IMG/VR virus record: IMGVR_UViG_3300020603_000036
Span: 1-45,992 of that record
DNA from: a virus
Direction: 5' to 3' (one strand)
DNA: 45,992 nt
Below are positions 1-7,831 of the stretch, piece after piece. The position numbers and the translations under genes were made by a program. Each line of letters starts with the position of its first letter. Position 1 is the first letter of the stretch. The notes beneath the pieces were generated by a model. The model worked only from the letters and a program-made list of their open reading frames with translations, searched no databases and had not been told where the DNA came from.

Positions 1-96
1 TCACACCTAAACCATGTATTTGACTATTATTCAAGTATATTTTGGTTGGTGGGTTTATTTTCATATCATTTTTGAAAACAAATATAATTCTTTCCG

Positions 97-624
97 ATGT
101 ATTTATCAACAATGGAAAGACAGGTCCCAATTACAAGGTTAGGTAAGTTCTTTGGTGGAGAAGACTACGCACTTGATATCGGTATGGGTGAAGAGTGGTT
201 GGAAGGTGACATGAATTTTACTTTGGTGTTATACAAGGTTGATAAGAAAAAGACAAAGACAGATGACGTATACGGAGAAGCTCTACAAGACGGTATTCAA
301 TTCTTACCTCCCGTTGAGTTTAAGGGATATGTTAAGGTTCTTATACCAACAAACACGATGCTGGGTGGGTCAAGAATTACGCAATCTGAACCGGGAAATA
401 TTCAGATTTCAGTTTATCAAAAGACCTTGGACGATTTAGAGATCTCTATAGATTTTGGAGACTACATAGGATATTATGAGACTGAAAATAGAGTCAGATA
501 TTATAGTGTTGTTGATGATGGAAGGGTTAACTCAGACAATAAACACACTTATGGTGGTTACAAGCCGTTCTACAGAACAATAGTTGCCACTTATGTAAAC
601 GATAACGAGTTCAGAGGTTTATGA
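97..624 (+). CDS. Neck protein candidate (gp14-like)
   Basis: 175 residues. I do not recognise it by a strict motif. It lies three genes upstream of the sheath, where T4-type phages keep neck genes 13 and 14. The segment DDVYGEAL followed by beta-rich sequence and an acidic FGDYIGYYE stretch loosely resembles the gp14 region around its FGEDL and GDLIYFP segments; this is inference from memory, not an alignment. T4 gp14 is longer (about 256 residues). The ATG at 97 gives MYLSTM; a second in-frame ATG at 112 gives MERQVP and is possibly the true start, because a TATTTAT promoter-like heptamer at 100-106 falls inside the longer version. It ends in an ATGA overlap with the next gene, so the two are likely translationally coupled. 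It could instead be another head-tail joining or tail-terminator protein. Confidence 0.6.
   Translation: MYLSTMERQVPITRLGKFFGGEDYALDIGMGEEWLEGDMNFTLVLYKVDKKKTKTDDVYGEALQDGIQFLPPVEFKGYVKVLIPTNTMLGGSRITQSEPGNIQISVYQKTLDDLEISIDFGDYIGYYETENRVRYYSVVDDGRVNSDNKHTYGGYKPFYRTIVATYVNDNEFRGL
100..106 (+). promoter_or_regulatory. TATTTAT promoter-like heptamer
   Basis: TATTTAT five bases before the ATG at 112. It belongs to the heptamer set found before many genes here. If it acts as a -10 element the transcript would be nearly leaderless and would start at or next to ATG 112. Confidence 0.3.
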
Positions 625-1043
625 TTTATTTAATTTCAGAATCACAAGAGTCTTTGCTCCGTGACAACATACTTGGTCAAAAAGTTATGGTTTACTATAA
701 TTTACACAAACATACGTTCTCGGTTCAAAAAAATGGTATTGTTGTCTTACACGCCGATTACGTTTATTTGTATGACGTTGAGTTTCGTGTGAGAAAAGGT
801 GGTAGGGAGAGAGTAAGAAAAGATAAATCAAAAAACGTTCATGCATTTGTGATTGGGACAATCGAGGATTATTGTGTGCAAAATTGTGAAAATATTCCAA
901 ACATGGACCAATCGGAAATTATTTCATATGACCCATACATTAATGATTCTTTTGTAATCAAATCTACACAAGAGCCAATATATCACGCATCAGAAGTTGC
1001 TTTGATTAACGCTAAAAATAAAATCCATTTAATAGAACCATAA
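621..1043 (+). CDS. Conserved phage protein of unknown function
   Basis: 140 residues, overlapping the previous gene by four bases (ATGA) and directly abutting the next gene at 1044, so it sits inside a tight neck/tail-completion operon. The N-terminal half has the pattern MVYYNLHKHTFSVQ, then HADYVYLYDVEFRVR, a basic GRERVRKDKSKNVHAFV segment and IGT. I recall this arrangement from small unassigned proteins of other large phages and some bacteria, but no biochemical role is known to me. The C-terminal half is acidic and ends with an ALINAKNKIHLIEP tail. No membrane segment or signal peptide is seen. Its place suggests a virion or assembly role, but the basic central patch would also fit nucleic-acid binding. 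Confidence 0.75.
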   Translation: MIYLISESQESLLRDNILGQKVMVYYNLHKHTFSVQKNGIVVLHADYVYLYDVEFRVRKGGRERVRKDKSKNVHAFVIGTIEDYCVQNCENIPNMDQSEIISYDPYINDSFVIKSTQEPIYHASEVALINAKNKIHLIEP

Positions 1044-2084
1044 ATGCCGTTTCCCAAACAAGTAAAAAAGAAAATTGATTTAGTACCTCAGAAAGAGCTT
1101 TTAGCTCGTAGGGAACAGCTTTTGGATTACATTACAAGAGATGGTACTTTTTTACCCAAGTCTGTTTTACACGCTGATTTGGATAGAGGTATGTTAGATT
1201 TTGTGAAGAAAGATCTTGAGACTGTAACATCAGGAAAGGTGGTGCCAGTTGTTGATATTATAATTACAACTCAGAATTGGTCACAGTTTACTGAGACTTG
1301 GAACTTTAGTGATTTAGATAAAAACGTCAAGGTTCCTTTCATGACTGTTGTTAGAAATCCAGATGTCAAATACGGATCAAATCCATCACTTATTTACAAT
1401 ATACCGAACAGAAGACAGTATTATTTTGCAACAGTCCCAACGTGGGACGGTCAAAGGAAAGGAATTGACATATACACTATACCTCAACCAGTGCCAGTTG
1501 ATATAATTTATAGTCTAAAGTTTATGTGTAATAGGATGCGTGAGTTGAACCAACTAAATAAGATTGTAATGCAGAAGTTTGCTTCTCGTCAGGCTTATAC
1601 TTTTGTAAAAGGACATTTTGTTCCAATCATATTACAGAACGTTTCTAATGAGTCTGTCTTAGAATTAGACAAGAGAAAATATTATATTCAAAATTATGAT
1701 TTTTTAATGATGGGATTCTTAATAGATGAGGAAGAATTTCAGGTAAAACCAGCAATTTCAAGAACGGTCCAACTTATAGAAACAAGTAATTTCAAAAGAA
1801 GAAAGCCAAAAAAGATATATCCAGAGAACGCAACAGAATTTCCTCTGACTTTTAATTTTAGTGTCGGTGAAACAGGATATACTGAGAATTTCAAATACAC
1901 TGCGAATCTAAATTTTAATAGTAAAATAAACCTTGAAACTTGGGATGTCTACCTGAATGACTATTATTATGGTCAAGATGTTTCCACAATTCAAATCACA
2001 TCAGGAGATACGGTAAGATTCGAGATAATACCTGAGGACGCATCTGCAGTGTCATCTTTGGAGTATATTGCTAAACTACTCTAA
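1044..2084 (+). CDS. Tail sheath stabiliser / completion protein (gp15-like)
   Basis: 346 residues. The central part contains PVPVDIIYSLKFMCNRMREL, then a QKFASRQ segment and FVPIILQNVS. This matches the layout of T4 gp15 (PSPIKMIYELSIF, then a QILPYFQP segment and a KIVLMSA strand). gp15 caps the finished tail and joins it to the neck. The order gp14-like, unknown, gp15-like, sheath agrees with T4 synteny (13-14-15-18). T4 gp15 is about 272 residues; this one carries an extra C-terminal beta-rich module (about residues 258-346) after a basic linker KRRKPKK, possibly an Ig-like decoration. The start ATG directly follows the previous stop codon. Its stop overlaps by three bases the stop of the minus-strand gene at 2081-2254. 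Confidence 0.6.
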   Translation: MPFPKQVKKKIDLVPQKELLARREQLLDYITRDGTFLPKSVLHADLDRGMLDFVKKDLETVTSGKVVPVVDIIITTQNWSQFTETWNFSDLDKNVKVPFMTVVRNPDVKYGSNPSLIYNIPNRRQYYFATVPTWDGQRKGIDIYTIPQPVPVDIIYSLKFMCNRMRELNQLNKIVMQKFASRQAYTFVKGHFVPIILQNVSNESVLELDKRKYYIQNYDFLMMGFLIDEEEFQVKPAISRTVQLIETSNFKRRKPKKIYPENATEFPLTFNFSVGETGYTENFKYTANLNFNSKINLETWDVYLNDYYYGQDVSTIQITSGDTVRFEIIPEDASAVSSLEYIAKLL

Positions 2085-2254
2085 TCCTCGCCGTAAAGGT
2101 CAGTCTTTTCTTTGCATCTCTCCATTATGAGGTTTTCCAAGAATTTGTAAATTTTCAAACCCCTCTTATCACAGTATCTTCTCAATCTTTCGTGAGACTC
2201 TATTGAGATTTTTATATTCTTTATCTCTTTGTTCGATTTAGGGGGTGTTTTCAT
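2081..2254 (-). CDS. Small ribbon-helix-helix-like DNA-binding protein
   Basis: 57 residues on the minus strand, ATG at 2254-2252 and TAG at 2083-2081. I translated it by hand: MKTPPKSNKEIKNIKISIES, then HERLRRYCDKRGLKIYKFLE, NLIMERCKEKTDLYGED. The layout (a short beta strand NIKISIES, a helix HERLRRYCDKRG, a turn, then a helix IYKFLENLIMERC) fits a ribbon-helix-helix (Arc/CopG/MetJ-type) fold, known to dimerise on DNA through the strand. It is the only convincing minus-strand gene in the window and fills the gap between the gp15-like and sheath genes. It is convergent with the former (stop codons overlap) and divergent from the latter. No Shine-Dalgarno is seen. A role as a transcriptional regulator is inferred. 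The alternative is a chance ORF, but its composition and fold pattern argue against that. Confidence 0.6.
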   Translation of the reverse strand: MKTPPKSNKEIKNIKISIESHERLRRYCDKRGLKIYKFLENLIMERCKEKTDLYGED

Positions 2255-2332
2255 AGGCAGAAAAAAGGCAGAATTAAATATCCTGATTTACAAATACATA
2301 TTCAGGAACAAAGATTTTTGTCTTTAATTTAA

Positions 2333-2339
2333 TATTTAT
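2333..2339 (+). promoter_or_regulatory. TATTTAT promoter-like heptamer before the sheath gene
   Basis: TATTTAT 33 bases before the sheath ATG, the same distance as for the tube gene. On the opposite strand the same site reads ATAAATA, close to the T4 late box, and points towards the minus-strand ribbon-helix-helix gene, so it could serve either direction. Confidence 0.45.
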
Positions 2340-2372
2340 GAATAAAATAAATTCAACTAGAACCTTTTAATA

Positions 2373-5300
2373 ATGGCAACAGCACAAAAAGTATTCGTAT
2401 CACCTGGTGTTTACACCAGAGAGACTGATTTATCATTCATATCTCAGAGTGTGGGAGTAACCACTTTAGGTATCGTTGGTGAAACCTTGACTGGTCCAGC
2501 CTTCGAACCAATTTTTATAACAAGTTTCGATCAGTTCCAAGCTCTTTTTGGTCCAACGTCCCCCGAGAAATTTGTTAACACTCAAATACCTAAATATGAA
2601 GCGGCTTACATCGCTAAGTCGTATCTTCAACAATCGAACCAATTGTTCGTGACAAGAGTTCTTGGTCTATCAGGATATGATGCGGGACCCTCTTGGTCTT
2701 TCACAACAATAGCTAATGTCGATCAATCAACAATTGGAACTTCGGGATCTCCTGTTGACTTCGCTTTCACCTTCTCAGGTAACAGTGGTGGAACAATTAC
2801 AATAACTCAGCTCGCGTCTACATCGCCGACAGGGTCAACAGTACCAGACATTATCTTCGATACTCTTGATATACCTTACACTCAGAACGACGGTTCTGTC
2901 TCTTCTTTGAGAGAGGATATTGAATCTCAAATTATGGGTATTGCTAATGCCTCGGGTGCTACTTCAGGAGATAGTTTGTATGTGTACGGGGCTATTGATA
3001 CATCTGATTTTGATCCATCTTCATACACTGTAGAAAACGTGTTTGATTGTAGTGATGTGGATAATTCAACCATAGTATACTCAGCAGAGACAAATGATGA
3101 GTGGTATTATGCAACATTTGACAAACCAGATCTTACAACAAATAGTTACACAGGGTATTCATTCTTAACCTACTGTTCAAAAGTAACTGGTGGAACTTCA
3201 GCAACATATGAAATTTTTTCAGGTGCTATGAGTGGAACTATTTATACCTATTCAGGTACGTCTTTCTCTGAGTACGACAACTTAGTTGTCGCTACTTTGA
3301 GGTCAAGAGGTATATCTCTTTATAACGCGACCACAGCAGGCCCGAGATATCAAGTAACAGGCTCAACAGATCTTGGTTTGGACACCTCTGGGTCATACTC
3401 AGGTCTAACTTCAAACCCGTATGCAACATTCGCGATAACAGGTGAGACATATGAAGGTGATGTTTTCTCAATCGAAACATCATTCCAATCTTCCGATTCC
3501 GAATACATAACCAAAGTATTAAGTGTTTCTAACTTTTCTAAGTCGAGGTTGGATATCCCCGTCTTTGTTGAGGAGATATATCAAACAATGTTGAACTGGT
3601 CATACAATAACGGTTATATCCGTGGTATTGTTCCAGACTTCGTATCACTTCCTGAAGCACGAGGTGGAAATATTTCTTCAATCGCAAATAACTTATTTGA
3701 ATATCAAAGTCCAACAACACCGTATGTGGTTTCGGAACTTAGAGGTAATAAAGTTTACAATCTATTCAAGTTTGTTTCTATTTCTGACGGAGACGCAGCA
3801 AATACACAGGTAAAAATTTCTATCATGAACATGTCGTTCAACAACTCGACATTTGATATCGTGGTTAGATCTTTCTTCGATACTGATGCTAATCCTGTGG
3901 TTCTTGAAAAATTCACGAACTGTACTATGGATCCAGCATCTAACTCATTTGTTGCTAAAAAGATTGGATCGTCTGATGGTGAGTATCCTTTGAATTCGGC
4001 ATACATTATGGTTGAGCTCTCAGAAGAATATCCTATTGATGCACTTCCTTGTGGATTCGAAGGATATAATATGAGAGATTATTCAGGAAATAATCAATCA
4101 CCTATACCGATTTATAAAACAGCTTACTATTTCCCTGGTCAAGTAATTTACAATCCTCCTTTTGGTACGACAAATGGTGGTTCAAATGTTGTTACAAGTT
4201 CGGGTGATAATGTTAGAAGAACATTTTTAGGTTTCTCAAATACATTAGGTATTGATGAATCGCTTTTACAGTTTAAAGGGTATCAAAATATTTCTGATCA
4301 TTGTGATACAAATGTTGAGACACCTTTCAATTATAGAACAAAAGGTTTCCACATGGACTCAGGCGCAACTGTTGTGGAAATTGCAAATACGTTTATGACA
4401 AGTGGTCAATCAGCTTTCGAAGTTGGTGTTGCAAGTTTCAACTCTGAACCTACCTCTCCTACAAACCCTTACTATAGAATCTTTGCTAGAAAATTCACAA
4501 TATGTTTTGCTGGTGGATTTGATGGATGGGATATCTACAGAGAATCAAGAACCAATACAGATGAATATATCTTAGGTGCTTCAGGTTACCTCAAAGGTGC
4601 TTGTCCAACCTCAAGATATCCTACAGCTACTGGTTGGGGTGCTTTCAGAGACTATGCTTATGGTGACTTGGTATCAAATTGGGGAAACAGTGATTTCTAC
4701 GCTTACCAACTTGGTATTGCGACTTTTGCTAATCCTGAGGCTACAAACATTAATGTTTTTGTTTCTCCAGGTATCGATTATGTGAATAACAGCGGTCTAG
4801 TTGAATATGCTGTAGACATGGTTGAGGACGACAGAGCAGATTCTATCTATATCTGTACTACTCCTGACTACGATATGTTCCTTCCAACAACATACGATAA
4901 CATTGGTTTAATTTACCCAACTGAGGCGGTTAACAATTTGGAAGAAACAGGTATAGATTCTAATTACACTGCTACCTACTATCCTTGGATCTTAACAAGA
5001 GACACAGTAAATAACACACAACTTTACATCCCTGCAACGGGTGAGGTTTGTAGAAACTTAGCTTTGACTGACAACATTGCTTTCCCTTGGTACGCATCTG
5101 CGGGTTACACAAGAGGTTTGGTAAATTCAATTAAGGCTCGGATCAAGTTAACTCAAGAGGATAGAGACACTCTTTATCAAGGAAGAATTAACCCAATCGC
5201 GACTTTTTCAGATGTAGGTACTGTAATTTTTGGTAACAAAACACTTCAAATTGCTGACTCTGCTCTTGACAGATTGAACGTTAGAAGACTGTTACTACAA

Positions 5301-5579
5301 GCTCGTAAGTTGATTTCCGCTGTAGCAGTTAGATTGTTGTTCGAGCAAAACGATGAAATTGTAAGACAACAATTCTTGGATAGTGTTAACCCTATTATGG
5401 ACTCAATCAGAAGAGACAGAGGTGTGTACGACTTCCGTGTGACCGTTTCTTCTTCACCTGAGGATCTTGATAGAAATACATTATCGGGTAAGATTTTTCT
5501 CAAACCAACTAAAGCTCTTGAATTTATTGATATTGAGTTTTTGATTACACCGGCAGGTGCTACATTCGAAAATATCTAA
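2373..5579 (+). CDS. 18: Contractile tail sheath protein (gp18-like)
   Basis: 1068 residues. It polymerises around the tail tube and contracts on infection. The N-terminus has the sheath signature SPGVYTRETDLSF (residues 9-21) and VGVTTLGIVGETLTGPAF. The C-terminal sheath domain (about residues 955-1068) contains DSALDRLNVRRLLLQARKLI, then VRLLFEQND, the FRVTVS strand and LKPTKALEFIDIEFLITP, the part that links neighbouring subunits. T4 gp18 is 659 residues, so roughly 400 extra residues lie in the middle, rich in Ser, Thr, Gly and Tyr and beta-like; these probably form surface domains. The ATG at 2373 follows an A/T-rich leader without Shine-Dalgarno. A strong hairpin terminator follows the stop directly, as expected for a highly expressed single-gene late transcript. 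Confidence 0.95.
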   Translation: MATAQKVFVSPGVYTRETDLSFISQSVGVTTLGIVGETLTGPAFEPIFITSFDQFQALFGPTSPEKFVNTQIPKYEAAYIAKSYLQQSNQLFVTRVLGLSGYDAGPSWSFTTIANVDQSTIGTSGSPVDFAFTFSGNSGGTITITQLASTSPTGSTVPDIIFDTLDIPYTQNDGSVSSLREDIESQIMGIANASGATSGDSLYVYGAIDTSDFDPSSYTVENVFDCSDVDNSTIVYSAETNDEWYYATFDKPDLTTNSYTGYSFLTYCSKVTGGTSATYEIFSGAMSGTIYTYSGTSFSEYDNLVVATLRSRGISLYNATTAGPRYQVTGSTDLGLDTSGSYSGLTSNPYATFAITGETYEGDVFSIETSFQSSDSEYITKVLSVSNFSKSRLDIPVFVEEIYQTMLNWSYNNGYIRGIVPDFVSLPEARGGNISSIANNLFEYQSPTTPYVVSELRGNKVYNLFKFVSISDGDAANTQVKISIMNMSFNNSTFDIVVRSFFDTDANPVVLEKFTNCTMDPASNSFVAKKIGSSDGEYPLNSAYIMVELSEEYPIDALPCGFEGYNMRDYSGNNQSPIPIYKTAYYFPGQVIYNPPFGTTNGGSNVVTSSGDNVRRTFLGFSNTLGIDESLLQFKGYQNISDHCDTNVETPFNYRTKGFHMDSGATVVEIANTFMTSGQSAFEVGVASFNSEPTSPTNPYYRIFARKFTICFAGGFDGWDIYRESRTNTDEYILGASGYLKGACPTSRYPTATGWGAFRDYAYGDLVSNWGNSDFYAYQLGIATFANPEATNINVFVSPGIDYVNNSGLVEYAVDMVEDDRADSIYICTTPDYDMFLPTTYDNIGLIYPTEAVNNLEETGIDSNYTATYYPWILTRDTVNNTQLYIPATGEVCRNLALTDNIAFPWYASAGYTRGLVNSIKARIKLTQEDRDTLYQGRINPIATFSDVGTVIFGNKTLQIADSALDRLNVRRLLLQARKLISAVAVRLLFEQNDEIVRQQFLDSVNPIMDSIRRDRGVYDFRVTVSSSPEDLDRNTLSGKIFLKPTKALEFIDIEFLITPAGATFENI

Positions 5580-5590
5580 TAAAATATAAT

Positions 5591-5614
5591 GGGGGGATCA
5601 ATGTCCCCCCTTTT
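5591..5614 (+). terminator. Rho-independent terminator after the sheath gene
   Basis: Seven-base stem GGGGGGA / TCCCCCC (5591-5597 with 5604-5610), loop TCAATG, followed by TTTT. It starts 12 bases after the sheath stop. It also overlaps the first codons of the longest reading of the next ORF, which argues that ORF starts further downstream. Confidence 0.8.
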
Positions 5615-5621
5615 AGCCAAG

Positions 5622-6443
5622 ATGAAAAATGAATTTAGGGAAGGTTTTACAGAAAAGGGAAGTCCCGATATGAAATATTATGCTTTTGATTGGGACGATA
5701 ACATAGTTCACATGCCAACAGAAATTATCCTGAAAACAAAAGATGGAGATGAGGTGGGTATGTCAACAGCTGATTTTGCTGAGTATAGAGATAGGATAGG
5801 AAAAAAAAATTTAGATTACAAAGGTGATATTATTGTGGGACTTGCTGAAAACCCTTTCAGAAATTTCAGAACAAGTGGAGACAAACAATTCCTTATCGAC
5901 GCAATGAAAGCTAAAGTAGGTCCAGCATTTGACGACTTCAAAGAGGCAATCAATAATGGATCAATTTTTTCTATTATCACAGCAAGAGGTCACAACCCAA
6001 ACACTATAAAACAAGGAGTATACAATTATATCATCAATGATTTCAACGGTATCAGTAAAAAGGAACTACTTAAGAATCTGAGAAAATACCGTTCTTTTGT
6101 GGGTGAAGGAGAAATGACGGATGATGAATTAATAAAAACCTATTTGGAGTTAAACAAATATCATCCAGTCTCATTTGGTAATGAGGATTCTGCAAAAAAC
6201 CCCGAAAAGGCAAAAGTGGAAGCAATGGAAGGGTTTGTAAATTACATCAAAGCCATGGCTGCTTTATTAAACAAGAGAGCATTTCTTAAAAAAGATATTG
6301 CTAATAAATTCACACCTACTATTGGATTTTCTGATGACGACTTAAAAAATGTGGAAGTTATGAGAAAAAGGTTTGAAAAAGATTCAGATAATGTTGTTAA
6401 AACTTATTACACTGGAACTGGAAAAAAATCTAAGATGGAATAA
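5622..6443 (+). CDS. HAD-like hydrolase inserted between sheath and tube genes
   Basis: 273 residues from ATG 5622. The longest frame begins at 5589, but its first 8 codons lie in the terminator hairpin, so I prefer 5622 (ATG at 5670, just before motif I, is also possible). Motif I is YYAFDWDDNI with the catalytic DxD pair; motif II is the hydrophobic strand ending in SIITARG (Thr and Arg); a late GFSDDDLKN carries the acidic motif IV residues. These are the elements of the haloacid dehalogenase superfamily, usually phosphatases acting on nucleotides, sugars or nucleic-acid ends. The motif III lysine is not assigned, with KRAFLKK or the EKAK segment as candidates. The 100-odd residues between motifs II and IV would be a cap or insertion. 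The substrate is unknown. T4 Pnk has a HAD 3'-phosphatase domain, but no kinase domain is present here. Confidence 0.75.
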   Translation: MKNEFREGFTEKGSPDMKYYAFDWDDNIVHMPTEIILKTKDGDEVGMSTADFAEYRDRIGKKNLDYKGDIIVGLAENPFRNFRTSGDKQFLIDAMKAKVGPAFDDFKEAINNGSIFSIITARGHNPNTIKQGVYNYIINDFNGISKKELLKNLRKYRSFVGEGEMTDDELIKTYLELNKYHPVSFGNEDSAKNPEKAKVEAMEGFVNYIKAMAALLNKRAFLKKDIANKFTPTIGFSDDDLKNVEVMRKRFEKDSDNVVKTYYTGTGKKSKME

Positions 6444-6494
6444 TGAATATTTTTTTTTGAGGATTAAGTAAATAGAAAAAAATTTTTAGGGATA

Positions 6495-6501
6495 TATTTA
6501 T
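6495..6501 (+). promoter_or_regulatory. TATTTAT promoter-like heptamer before the tube gene
   Basis: TATTTAT, embedded in GATATATTTATAC, 33 bases before the tube ATG. The spacing is identical to that before the sheath gene. Confidence 0.5.
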
Positions 6502-6534
6502 ACTTATAAAGACAAAAACAAAAATTAATATATT

Positions 6535-7023
6535 ATGGCTGATTTACTAATGAAAATGCCGATACCTTACGAACCGAAACGTCAGAATCGATTTATTCTG
6601 AGATTTCCTTCGACATTAGGTATAAATGAGTGGTTTGTAGAATCTGCTGCAAGACCTCACATTTCAATTGCTTCTACAGAGATTCAATTTTTAAATACAT
6701 CAACATATGTTGCTGGTAGATTCAACTGGCAACCAATCAATGTAACATTCCGAGATCCTATTGGACCATCTGCAGCACAAGCTCTTATGGAGTGGGTTCG
6801 TTTACACGCAGAATCTGTTACAGGTCGTATGGGTTACGCCGCGGGTTACAAAAAAGACATTGACCTTGAAATGTTGGATCCAACAGGAGTAGTGGTTGAG
6901 AAATGGATACTCTATGGTACGTTCTTGACAGATGTTAACTTCAACGCACTAAATTATAGCCAAGATGCGTTGGCAAACATAACTACAACCTTGAGAATGG
7001 ACAGATGTGTTCTTGTATATTAA
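6535..7023 (+). CDS. 19: Tail tube protein (gp19-like)
   Basis: 162 residues, against 163 for T4 gp19. It forms the hexameric rings of the inner tail tube through which DNA passes. The sequence shows the expected pattern: N-terminal IPYEPKRQNRFILRFP, a central GRFNWQPINVTFRDPIGPS strand pair, LMEWVRLHAESVTGRMGYAA, then DIDLEMLDPTGVVVEKWILY and a final SYSQDA-type segment NYSQDALANITTTLRMDRC. The gene is flanked by its own promoter-like heptamer upstream and a strong terminator downstream, so it is probably a monocistronic, highly expressed late gene. The ATG at 6535 gives the family's normal N-terminus. Confidence 0.95.
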   Translation: MADLLMKMPIPYEPKRQNRFILRFPSTLGINEWFVESAARPHISIASTEIQFLNTSTYVAGRFNWQPINVTFRDPIGPSAAQALMEWVRLHAESVTGRMGYAAGYKKDIDLEMLDPTGVVVEKWILYGTFLTDVNFNALNYSQDALANITTTLRMDRCVLVY

Positions 7024-7055
7024 TTCTTTAAAAAAAGTAAAGTCAGTTTATATTT

Positions 7056-7087
7056 AACCGTGGAGACAAAACTCCACGGTTTTTTTT
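7056..7087 (+). terminator. Strong terminator after the tube gene
   Basis: Ten-base stem AACCGTGGAG / CTCCACGGTT (7056-7065 with 7072-7081), loop ACAAAA, then T tract 7082-7087. The next gene's ATG follows the T tract immediately at 7088, so no separate leader or promoter fits between them. Confidence 0.9.
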
Positions 7088-7831
7088 ATGGATAACCAAA
7101 CACTACAATACGCAACACAAAACCTAAGTTTTCCACATGATGTGGTTCCACTACCATCGGGTGGTGTATTTTATAAGAACAAAAAATCATCTGTAAAAGT
7201 TGGATATCTTACAGCCAATGATGAGAACATCATTATGGGTGGGAGTAACAATCTTACTCTTGATCTTATAAGAGCTAAATTATTTGAACATGACATAAAA
7301 CCTGAAGATCTTATGGAAACTGATATTGAAGCAATTCTCATTTTTTTGAGGAACACTTCATTTGGTCCTGAGATTATAATGACGGTTAATGATCCGAAAA
7401 CAAATAAAACTTTTGAGACGACACTATCTCTTGCAGAACTTAGTATCAAAAAGGGTATTGAACCGAACGAGGAAGGTCTATTCGAAACAAAACTCCCTGT
7501 TTCAGGTAGTATTGTTAAAATTAAACCGCTCACACTTGGACAACTCAATGAGATTACCACAATGGTTGACCAATATCCTAAGGGTAGGACGGCTCCAAGA
7601 ATTACATGGAAACTCGAAAGACAAATTGTTGAGTTAGATGGATCGAGAGACAGAGGTCAAATCTCCACATTTGTAAGTAAAATGTTGATTGGTGATTCAA
7701 AACACATAAGAAAATTCTTGGAGGACAACGAGCCAAGACTTGATATGCAACGTGTTGTAACAACCCCATCAGGAGATAAGCTGACCGTATTCGTTGGCTT
7801 TGGGGTGGACTTTTTTCGTCCTTTCTTCTGA
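7088..7831 (+). CDS. gp26-like tail/baseplate assembly protein (upstream frame)
   Basis: 247 residues. The N-terminal VPLPSGGVFYKNKKSSVKVG, YLTANDENIIMGG and the following DLIRAKLFEH match the T4 gp26-type family (PLPS-G-FY, then a strand, then LT--DE-IL). Members act in baseplate hub or tail assembly. It lies directly after the tube gene and directly before the tape-measure gene, the position of the lambda G-type tail assembly chaperone in long-tailed phages. The reading frame ends at TGA 7829-7831 just after FGVDFFRPFF, and a second frame continues past it, suggesting a frameshifted longer product. The ATG directly follows a terminator T tract with no ribosome-binding site. This gene may therefore depend on terminator read-through of the tube transcript, which would set a low ratio to tube protein. 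Confidence 0.75.
   Translation: MDNQTLQYATQNLSFPHDVVPLPSGGVFYKNKKSSVKVGYLTANDENIIMGGSNNLTLDLIRAKLFEHDIKPEDLMETDIEAILIFLRNTSFGPEIIMTVNDPKTNKTFETTLSLAELSIKKGIEPNEEGLFETKLPVSGSIVKIKPLTLGQLNEITTMVDQYPKGRTAPRITWKLERQIVELDGSRDRGQISTFVSKMLIGDSKHIRKFLEDNEPRLDMQRVVTTPSGDKLTVFVGFGVDFFRPFF

Noticed and set aside
1-96. Leader before the first gene, examined for a promoter, tRNA or the end of an upstream gene
   Set aside because: AT-rich with a TATATTTTGG stretch, but the spacing to any TTG-type upstream element is wrong and no ORF end or RNA structure is convincing.
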